Positions 39,255 through 45,665 of a stretch of 45,665 nt of DNA are shown in pieces (positions within the stretch are counted from its first letter, which is position 1; each line of letters starts with the position of its first letter). Location of the stretch: positions 1 to 45,665 of the forward strand of contig JBGUJG010000129.1 in assembly GCA_045113695.1 (NCBI GenBank), written 5' to 3'. The position numbers were made by a program, and so were the translations under genes. The DNA is from UBA4246 sp045113695. Its GTDB lineage: Bacteria > Bacillota > Clostridia > Christensenellales > Aristaeellaceae. A model generated the notes under the pieces. That model was not told where the DNA came from and made no database searches. It saw only the letters and a program-made list of their open reading frames with translations.

Positions 39255-42200
39255 TTGAGCAAATCAAAAATCCTGAATGTTGTTCTGGCTGTGCTGCTGG
39301 TTGGGACGATCGTCTTCGGCGTCGTAACCAACAACCGCAAGCTGGACCTTCAAAAGACCGTCGAAACCCTGAATTCAGATGTCAGCAAACTGACAGCGGA
39401 ATTGGATACGGCAAAGAAAAACGCTGAAGATTCCGCAAAAGCAGCCGAGGAACAGCTGAATACCGTGAAGGAAGAGGCTGAGAAAGCTGTCAAAGCGCTG
39501 GAAGAACAGCTGAACACCGTAACGGAAGAAGCTGAGAAGGCTGCGGAGGAGACGGCAAAAAACGCTGAATTTGCCATCAAAGCGGCCAAACAGGTCGGCG
39601 TTTCCGTCGGCGATACGATTCACGGGTTTACCGTGCAGGAAATCCGCGAGTTTCCGCTTCTGGGCGCCATGGTCGTCCATTTCGTGCATGACCGGACCGG
39701 CGCAGGTTTTGTCTATATCGCCAACGACGACACCAACCGCGTCTTTGACCTGACGTTCCTGACGGACACAGTCGACAATACCGGCCTGCCCCACGTCTTT
39801 GAGCACGCCACCCTGGACGGTTCCCGGAAATATCCGTCCAAGTCGCTGTTCTTTAACCTCAGCTACCAGACCTACAACACCTACATGAACGCCTCCACCT
39901 TCGACCGGATGACGACCTACCCGGTGGCCAGCCTGTCGGAAGAGCAGCTGCTCCGGTACGCGGACTATTACACCGACAGCTGCCTGTACCCCATGATCAT
40001 GGAAGACGAGAGCATTTTCCGCGAGGAAGCCTGGCGCTACCGCCTGGAAAACGCGGACGCCGATCTGACCATCGAGGGGACCGTCTATTCCGAAATGCTG
40101 GGGGCAACCACCCTGGAGCGGATGGCCGCCAGGAACGCCATGCGGACGGCCTTCCCCGGCTCCATCATCGGCAATGACCGCGGCGGCCTGCCCGAGGAGA
40201 TCCCGAACATGACCTGGGAAATGCTGCGCGGCTATCATGACAAATACTATCATCCTTCCAACATGGTCGCCTTCCTGTACGGCGATTTCCAGGACTACAC
40301 CGCTTTCCTGGCCCTGCTGGATGAGGCCGTCAGCCCCTTTGAGCGCAAAGAATTCACCCGGGAGGATCCGGATTATCAGCCGATCACGGGGATCATCACG
40401 GCGGAGTATTCGTTCCCGGTGGAAGCCGGCTCCGATACGAACAACACTTCCGCGGTGTATTACAAGATCCTTTGCCCGGGCGTGGAAGGCGAAGAGGAGA
40501 TGACGCTGAATACCCTGACGGATCTGATGGCCGCTTCCGCTTCCCCGATGGCTCAGGCGGTCGCCAGGGCGCTGCCGTCGGCGAACTTCTCCAGCTATAT
40601 CGATACCTCAGGCCCCGTGCCCGCCGTCACCTTCTATGTACTGAACGTGAACCGGGAGGACGGTCCGGTTTTCCGGCAGATCATCGACGAACAGCTGGCC
40701 CTGATTGCCGAAAAGGGCTTTGAACAGGATTATGTGGACAGCGTCAAGGCTTCCGTATCCATGGAAATCCTGCAGATCCGCGAGACCCCGAACGTCGGCA
40801 TCAGCATCCTCCCCAGCATTGCCTACAACTACTCAAACAGCGGAAACCTGTTTGAATACATGGATTATGTGGATGCCCTGCAGCTGATGGACGAATGGAA
40901 CAAGGCCGGCAAATACCAGGCTGCCGCCGCCAGGTGGCTGGCCGGGGCGGAAACCACGGCCCTGACCACCACATACCCCGTGCCCGGCCTCAAGGAAGAA
41001 CAGGCCGCGGCGGAAAAGGAACGGCTCGCGCAGATCAAGGCGTCCATGAGCGAAGAAGAGATTGCCGCCCTGGTCGCCGCGTCCAACGCGCCCGAGCAGA
41101 CGGACGACGCTTCCGCCTATATTGAGCAGCTCCAGGCGGTGACCGTCAGCACCCTGCCCGAAGAAATCAGGATATATGACGTCACCGATGCGACGGACGA
41201 AAAGAACATCCGCCATGTCAACGCGACCGCCCATGTCGACGGCGTCGGCCAGGTGGATCTCTTCCTCGACGCGGCCGCCCTGCCGCAGGAGGATCTCCAC
41301 TGGTTCAAGCTGATGACCGGCCTGACGGACTACCTGGATACGGAAAAATACACCAAGGAAGAGGCCGCGGTGCTGGCAACCCGGTACCTGTACAACAAAT
41401 CTGTCCGCCTCTCCCTGCTGCTGGAGAACGAAACCGGTTATCATCCCTATCTGGGGATGAGATGGATCAGCCGGGACGAGGATCTGGAAAAAGCCTATGA
41501 ACTGATTTATGATCTGGTCTTCGGCATGAAGTTCGACGCAGCCAGGGTGCAGGAAGGCGTAAAGGCCATCCGCTCCACGGTCCGCTCCACCATCCAGTCT
41601 TCTCCCTACAGTGTGCAGCTCTACCGTGCCATTGGCATCCGGAACGGGATGTACCGCCTGTACAGCTACTGCAATTTCATCGAGTATTATGAATTCCTGA
41701 CCCAGGTGGAGGAGGCGCTGGCTGCCCAGCCGGAAGCTGTCTGCGCGAAGCTGCAGAGCGTGCTGGACTTCCTGAAGAACAGCAGCGGCGCGATTGCCGC
41801 CTATTCCGGCAGCGAAGCCGGCCAGGCCCTGAACGCCCCGCTGGCTGCCGCTTTCATGGACCGCTTCCCGAACGAAGCGAGGGATCGCGCGACCTATGAT
41901 CTGCCCGCGCCGGCGGCAAGCGAAGCGCTGGCCATCGAAAGCTCCGTCCAGTTCAACGCCGTGATTGCCGACTTTGAATCCCTGGGTCTGGACGGGTTCA
42001 ACGGCGGGATGGACGCTGTCACCAACCTGGTGCTGGACAAGTTCCTCTATCCGCTGCTGCGCGACCAGTACGGCGCTTACGGCGTTTTCCACGGCACGAT
42101 CGAAGACGGCGGCATGTACATCATTACCTACCGGGACCCCAACGTCATGCAGACATTCCAGGTGTTTGCCCAGCTGCCCGGCCTGATTTCCTCCCTGGAG

Positions 42201-42989
42201 ACGGATCAGAAGACGCTGGACGGCTATATCCTTTCCGCTTATCCCACCTATGCCGCCAGCCAGGGCGAACTGACCGGCGCGGCGGAGGCCGTGCTGAAAA
42301 CGCTGGAAGGGGAGAGCCAGGAAAAGCCCCTGCAGTATATGCGCGAGCTTAAGCAGGTGACACCGGAATCCCTGAAACAGTGGGGCGCTGTCTACCAGGC
42401 CCTGATGGAGAAGGGCTTCATTTCCACCTCCGGCCCGATGAGCGTGATCAATCAGAACGCCCCGATGTATCAGCAGGTGCTGAACCCCTTCGGCGCCAAG
42501 GACGCTTCGGCCGTCGTCTTCTCCGATCTGCCGGAGGACAGCCCCTTCTTCGCCGCCGTCCGATCCGCCTTTGAAAACGGGCTGATGGCGCCCAGGGGGG
42601 AAGAGGCCTTCGGCGTGGATGAAAAGGCTACCGTCGGCGAGCTGGCCGCCGCCCTGTATGTTCTGATGGGCGGAACGCGGGATGAGGACGAAGCGGTTTC
42701 CGTTCTTGCCCAGGCCGGTCTGGTCGGCGCGGAAGACAGGGATGTCGTTCTGACCCGCGGCAATGCCGGCAGCATCATGCTTCCGGTGCTGGGGGTTGCC
42801 GCGGAGGGGCTGGACGGTTCCGCTTTCGCGGATTATGACGATTCCCAGGCCAGCCTGCTGTGGCTCATCTTGAACGGCCTGCTGAGCCCCGCGGACGGGG
42901 AAAACGGCCCGGTCCTGGCGGCCCAGGCTGAAATCACCCGCGGCGAACTGGCCCAGCTGCTGACCAACCTGCTCGCGGCGATGAAGTAA
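39255..42989 (+). CDS. Exported M16C (PreP-like) metallopeptidase with coiled coil and SLH-like end
   Basis: 1244 residues. The start is TTG, 8 nt after AGGAGG. An N-terminal signal or anchor (ILNVVLAVLLVGTIVFGVV) is followed by a heptad-rich coiled coil (about 30-112, repeated KAAEEQLNTVKEEAEKA) containing a tandem duplication of EEQLNTV blocks. The PreP-type protease follows (about 115-1080), with the inverted zinc motif HVFEH (His180, Glu183, His184), the downstream glutamate in GTVYSEMLG, and the second M16 half. PreP degrades free targeting peptides and small peptides inside a closed chamber. The final 140 residues (from about 1100, with DEKATVGELAAALYVLMGG and AEITRGELAQLLTNLL) look like degenerate S-layer homology domains. 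Wall anchoring is therefore likely; intracellular PreP relatives lack both extensions. Confidence 0.92.
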   Translation: MSKSKILNVVLAVLLVGTIVFGVVTNNRKLDLQKTVETLNSDVSKLTAELDTAKKNAEDSAKAAEEQLNTVKEEAEKAVKALEEQLNTVTEEAEKAAEETAKNAEFAIKAAKQVGVSVGDTIHGFTVQEIREFPLLGAMVVHFVHDRTGAGFVYIANDDTNRVFDLTFLTDTVDNTGLPHVFEHATLDGSRKYPSKSLFFNLSYQTYNTYMNASTFDRMTTYPVASLSEEQLLRYADYYTDSCLYPMIMEDESIFREEAWRYRLENADADLTIEGTVYSEMLGATTLERMAARNAMRTAFPGSIIGNDRGGLPEEIPNMTWEMLRGYHDKYYHPSNMVAFLYGDFQDYTAFLALLDEAVSPFERKEFTREDPDYQPITGIITAEYSFPVEAGSDTNNTSAVYYKILCPGVEGEEEMTLNTLTDLMAASASPMAQAVARALPSANFSSYIDTSGPVPAVTFYVLNVNREDGPVFRQIIDEQLALIAEKGFEQDYVDSVKASVSMEILQIRETPNVGISILPSIAYNYSNSGNLFEYMDYVDALQLMDEWNKAGKYQAAAARWLAGAETTALTTTYPVPGLKEEQAAAEKERLAQIKASMSEEEIAALVAASNAPEQTDDASAYIEQLQAVTVSTLPEEIRIYDVTDATDEKNIRHVNATAHVDGVGQVDLFLDAAALPQEDLHWFKLMTGLTDYLDTEKYTKEEAAVLATRYLYNKSVRLSLLLENETGYHPYLGMRWISRDEDLEKAYELIYDLVFGMKFDAARVQEGVKAIRSTVRSTIQSSPYSVQLYRAIGIRNGMYRLYSYCNFIEYYEFLTQVEEALAAQPEAVCAKLQSVLDFLKNSSGAIAAYSGSEAGQALNAPLAAAFMDRFPNEARDRATYDLPAPAASEALAIESSVQFNAVIADFESLGLDGFNGGMDAVTNLVLDKFLYPLLRDQYGAYGVFHGTIEDGGMYIITYRDPNVMQTFQVFAQLPGLISSLETDQKTLDGYILSAYPTYAASQGELTGAAEAVLKTLEGESQEKPLQYMRELKQVTPESLKQWGAVYQALMEKGFISTSGPMSVINQNAPMYQQVLNPFGAKDASAVVFSDLPEDSPFFAAVRSAFENGLMAPRGEEAFGVDEKATVGELAAALYVLMGGTRDEDEAVSVLAQAGLVGAEDRDVVLTRGNAGSIMLPVLGVAAEGLDGSAFADYDDSQASLLWLILNGLLSPADGENGPVLAAQAEITRGELAQLLTNLLAAMK

Positions 42990-43148
42990 TACTGATTTTC
43001 ATCTAGAACATGTGCAGATGCGGGATGGATTTTGTGCCAGATCAAGGAAGACGTCCGATAGCGTACCCGTAGGTACGGTGAGGACGCCTGACACATAGAT
43101 GGCGCAAAAGGCGCCCACAGATGTGCATGGGTTAGGTGAAAATCAGTA
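42990..43148. mobile_element. MITE-like or structured repeat element
   Basis: A 159-nt element has perfect 12-bp terminal inverted repeats TACTGATTTTCA (42990-43001) and TGAAAATCAGTA (43137-43148), with partial pairing continuing inwards. Nested stems follow: TTTTGTGCC/GGCGCAAAA (43030-43038/43101-43109, one G-U), CGTCC/GGACG (43052-43056/43082-43086) and CGTACC-CGTA-GGTACG (43062-43077). A competing GGCGC/GCGCC stem lies at 43101-43115. It has no coding capacity. It begins one base after the TAA of the M16 gene. The form suits a miniature inverted-repeat element or a multibranched RNA. Confidence 0.65.
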
Positions 43149-43180
43149 TAATATCTGTCTCAGAAAAAACGATGAAAGAA

Positions 43181-43218
43181 ACAGCCCCGCGGATCATCAG
43201 AGGAATCCGCGGGGCTGT
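43181..43218 (-). terminator. Terminator after alaS
   Basis: A perfect 14-bp GC-rich stem (43181-43194 with 43205-43218) is followed on the minus strand by TTCTTTC. It may also stop transcription from the M16 side, where TCTTTAT follows. Confidence 0.8.
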
Positions 43219-43230
43219 CTTTATGAAGGA

Positions 43231-45222
43231 TTACAGGGTTTCTCCCGGCTGGTTTACGTCGCGGCCGATAACGGCTTTGATGCGGCGGACGCCGGCGGAG
43301 GAGCTTTCTTCTTTCTGGATCTTGAAGCTGACCAGGTCGCCGGTGTTGACGGCGTGCGGGCCGCCGCAGATTTCCTTGGAGAAGTTCCCCATGGTATACA
43401 CGGAAACGCGGTCGCCGTATTTGCTTTCAAACAGGCCCATCGCGCCCTGCGCCTTGGCGTCGGCCACGGTCATCTCTTCCTTTTTGACCGGAACGGCCGC
43501 TTTGATCGCCTCGTTGACCAGGGCTTCGACTTCGGCCAGCTCTTCCGGGGTCACCCTGCGGCCGAAGGTAAAGTCGAAGCGCAGGCGTTCGGCGGTGATG
43601 TTGGAACCCTTCTGGTGGACCTCGTCGCCCAGGACCTTGCGCAGGGCCGCCTGCAGCAGGTGCGTCGCGGTGTGCAGGCAGGCCGTCTGCACGTTGTGGT
43701 CGGCCAGGCCGCCCTTGAAGCGCTGCTCGGCGCCGGCATGGCTGGTCTGCTGGTGCTGCTTGAAGCGCTCGGCAAAGTCGTTTTCGTCCACGGTCAGGCT
43801 GTGTTCCTTCGCCATTTCCACCGTCAGTTCGATGGGGAAGCCGTAGGTGTCGTACAGGCGGAAGGCGCTGCGGCCGTCCATGACGGACAGGCCGTCTTTG
43901 AGCGTTTTGGCGGCCTTCCGGACGCCCTCGGCGTCCCCGGCGCTCACCTGGTCGATCACCGGCACCATGTCGGGGGACGGGCGGAGCTGATGCTTTTCGA
44001 TCATGTCTTTGCCCAGGGCGACCGGATCTTCGGCGGCGATCAGCTGGTCGGCCACGGAGCGGGTGCGGCTGATGTTGGCCAGCACCTTGTCGAATTCCTT
44101 CATGCCCTGTTTGAGGGTCTTCTGGAAACGGTCTTCCTCCATGAGCAGCTGCTCCAGCACAAAGGCGCGGTTCGCGCCCAGCTCGGGATAGACGGCCTGG
44201 TACTGGTCGATGATCACCTTGGCCAGTTCGGCGGTAAAGCCGGCGGGCATGTTCAGGCTCATGCCGAAGCGGACCGCGCGGCGGATCAGCCGGCGCAGGA
44301 TATAGCCCTGGTCCACGTTGGAAGGCGTTACGGCGCGGGGATCGCCCAGGATGAAGGTGGCGGTGCGCATATGGTCGGAGATGATGCGGAAGGCCTTCGT
44401 GGTTTCCTCGTCTTCCCCGTAGTGCCTGCCGGAGAGCTCCTCGATCCGGGCGATGGTGCCGGCGAACAGGTCGGTCTCATAGACGGACTTTTTGCCGGTC
44501 AGCACGCAGATGGTCCGCTCCAGGCCCATGCCGGTATCGACGTTTTTCTGCGCCAGGGGAACAAAGGTACCGTCGGCCTGCTTGTTGTACTGCATGAACA
44601 CGTCGTTCCAGATTTCCAGATACGCGCCGCAGTGGCAGGCGGGTGAGCAGTCCGGCCCGCAGGGCTTTTTGACGATCATGAACATCTCGGTGTCCGGGCC
44701 GCAGGGGCCGGTGACGCCGGCGGGGCCCCACCAGTTATGGGCCTTGGGCAGGTAGAACAGGTGGTCGTCTTTGACGCCGCAGGAGCGCCAGAGGTTGGCG
44801 GCTTCTTCGTCGCGCGGGCAGTCCGCGTCGCCCTCGAAGACGGTGAAGGCCAGCTGATCCTTGGGCAGGCCCAGGTATTTTTCGCTGGTCAGGAATTCCC
44901 AGCTCCAGGGGATCATTTCCTTCTTGAAATAATCGCCCAGGGACCAGTTGCCCAGCATCTCGAAGAAGGTCAGGTGGCTCATGTCGCCGACCTCGTCGAT
45001 ATCGCCGGTGCGGATGCACTTCTGCACGTCGGTCAGGCGGGTGCCCATCGGGTGTTTCTGGCCCATCAGATAGGGCACCAGGGGATGCATGCCCGCGGTG
45101 GTGAACAGGACGGTCGGGTCATTCTCGGGAATGACGGAGGCGGAGGGAATCAGCTGGTGGCCCTTTTCCTGGAAAAAGTTCAGGAACATGGCCCGCAGTT
45201 CGTCGGCGGTGATGTTTTTCAT
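43231..45222 (-). CDS. alaS: Alanyl-tRNA synthetase, short form without C-Ala domain
   Basis: 663 residues; typical bacterial AlaRS is about 870. The ATG at 45222 follows AAGGAG. The catalytic core (TADELRAMFLNFFQEKGH, then VLFTTAGMHPLVPY, class II motif 2 with RTGDIDEVGDMSHLTFFEMLGNWS, and GMGLERT) and the tRNA-recognition region are intact. The editing domain retains its zinc ligands: HTATHLLQAALR, and CGGPHAVNTGDL near the C-terminus. The protein stops right after the editing domain (VRRIKAVIGRD), so the C-Ala/DHHA1 oligomerisation and tRNA-elbow domain is absent. No remnant of it is seen before the terminator, so this is a true short form, not a frameshift. Regulation is by a T-box leader. 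Confidence 0.95.
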   Translation of the reverse strand: MKNITADELRAMFLNFFQEKGHQLIPSASVIPENDPTVLFTTAGMHPLVPYLMGQKHPMGTRLTDVQKCIRTGDIDEVGDMSHLTFFEMLGNWSLGDYFKKEMIPWSWEFLTSEKYLGLPKDQLAFTVFEGDADCPRDEEAANLWRSCGVKDDHLFYLPKAHNWWGPAGVTGPCGPDTEMFMIVKKPCGPDCSPACHCGAYLEIWNDVFMQYNKQADGTFVPLAQKNVDTGMGLERTICVLTGKKSVYETDLFAGTIARIEELSGRHYGEDEETTKAFRIISDHMRTATFILGDPRAVTPSNVDQGYILRRLIRRAVRFGMSLNMPAGFTAELAKVIIDQYQAVYPELGANRAFVLEQLLMEEDRFQKTLKQGMKEFDKVLANISRTRSVADQLIAAEDPVALGKDMIEKHQLRPSPDMVPVIDQVSAGDAEGVRKAAKTLKDGLSVMDGRSAFRLYDTYGFPIELTVEMAKEHSLTVDENDFAERFKQHQQTSHAGAEQRFKGGLADHNVQTACLHTATHLLQAALRKVLGDEVHQKGSNITAERLRFDFTFGRRVTPEELAEVEALVNEAIKAAVPVKKEEMTVADAKAQGAMGLFESKYGDRVSVYTMGNFSKEICGGPHAVNTGDLVSFKIQKEESSSAGVRRIKAVIGRDVNQPGETL

Positions 45223-45235
45223 AAACAAACTCCTT

Positions 45236-45515
45236 CTGAAAATAATAACAAGTGTCTGCTTCCTTCGAAGACGAACAGACACTTGTTGATTCGCGGTACC
45301 ACTTCGATTGAAGAAAAAGCCGAAGACTTTTTCTCCCCCTCAAAGGCGGATAACGGACGCCCCCGGCGGACCTTCGGACACCCGTTCGGGCGGCCTTGCG
45401 GCCCGCGGCTCCGCAGCGGCTTCCCCCGCGCGTTCCGACCGGCCTTCCACCGCCGCCGGCTCGCTGAACGGACAAAAACACAGGGTACTCGTCTGCTTCA
45501 CAGCCATGTGAAAAC
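45236..45515 (-). promoter_or_regulatory. T-box riboswitch controlling alaS
   Basis: The minus-strand leader has the T-box core TGGTACCGCG (45292-45301), which pairs with the uncharged tRNA 3' end. Next comes a terminator stem of 12 bp (45276-45287 with 45247-45258) followed by ATTATTTT. An AGCGAGCCGG segment near 45460 resembles the conserved AGAGAGC part of stem I. Low charged tRNA-Ala should favour the antiterminator and raise alaS expression. I cannot place the specifier codon with confidence. The leader fills the gap between promoter and gene. Confidence 0.88.
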
Positions 45516-45521
45516 AGAAGC

Positions 45522-45550
45522 AGTATAGCGCGATCCGAGCGAAAAGTCAA
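45522..45550 (-). promoter_or_regulatory. Promoter of the T-box/alaS transcript
   Basis: Minus strand: TTGACT (45545-45550), 17 nt, TATACT (45522-45527). To the right of it, 45551-45665, I see no gene or recognisable site. Confidence 0.82.
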
Positions 45551-45665
45551 CGGTTTCGTTTTTTGGCTTTACATTCATATTGTACGGGCGTCAATCATCG
45601 GTAACATGAAAGCCAAGCAACAATCTGTCAGGGGAAGGGTGGAGATTTTCCGGCTCTACGGATGC

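Noticed and set aside
43099..44646. 515-codon open frame on the plus strand
   Set aside because: It is antisense to alaS and has no recognisable domain or signal.

Overview
The window looks like chromosomal DNA from a GC-rich member of the Clostridia, probably an uncultured gut or rumen lineage (inference). The reasons are near-consensus sigma-A promoters with 17-nt spacers, strong AGGAGG-type ribosome binding sites, a T-box leader on alaS, clostridial LRR_5 (BspA-type) secreted proteins with DUF6273 and SH3b modules, a DRTGG/HATPase/PHP/[FeFe]-hydrogenase gene set, and barnase/barstar. Nearly all genes are GC-rich. The exception is an AT-rich helicase island at about 19.8-21.4 kb, directly downstream of two tRNA genes.

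Layout. 0-1.6 kb: glutamate dehydrogenase. 1.7-12.6 kb: three very large surface proteins, each with its own promoter and terminator. They are an LRR protein with a transglutaminase-like domain, an LRR/Ig-like protein with a papain-like domain, and a transmembrane Ser/Thr kinase with two SH3b domains and a C-terminal DUF6273 domain. 12.7-16.1 kb: an unrecognised cytoplasmic protein, a small secreted beta-sandwich-like protein, and a frameshifted Sel1-repeat gene. The first two genes share an almost identical promoter. 16.1-19.7 kb: histidine phosphatase, FtsH and a conserved unknown. 19.8-21.6 kb: membrane-anchored Pif1-like helicase, tRNA-Glu and tRNA-Gln. 21.6-24.3 kb: barstar, secreted SH3-barnase, dnaN, and a 489-nt DnaA-box-rich gap that looks like a replication origin although dnaA is not next to it. 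24.3-26.8 kb: a membrane protein, a GNAT acetyltransferase and a phosphodiester glycosidase. 27.0-31.4 kb: an operon DRTGG - HATPase - [FeFe]-hydrogenase-like sensor - DRTGG - PHP - HATPase. 31.4-33.3 kb: a membrane protein, an LRR/L,D-transpeptidase and a small exported protein. 33.4-38.9 kb (minus strand): a zinc-ribbon/TPR membrane protein, a lipoprotein and pyrimidine-nucleoside phosphorylase. 39.2-43.0 kb: an exported M16 (PreP-like) protease with SLH-like ends. 43.2-45.5 kb: a short alanyl-tRNA synthetase behind a T-box.

How it fits together. Two themes recur. First, three exported proteins join LRR_5 repeats to three different cysteine-active-site enzyme folds, and two exported proteins share an SH3b plus Pro/Ser/Thr linker module. 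Second, between 27.8 and 36.5 kb, tandem heptamer repeats sit exactly on gene ends and supply the stop codon at four loci, three of them in inverted pairs. Two further hairpin-rich, mobile-looking elements (29.3 and 43.0 kb) also start at a stop codon. These stop-codon-abutting elements are the most unusual feature of the window.
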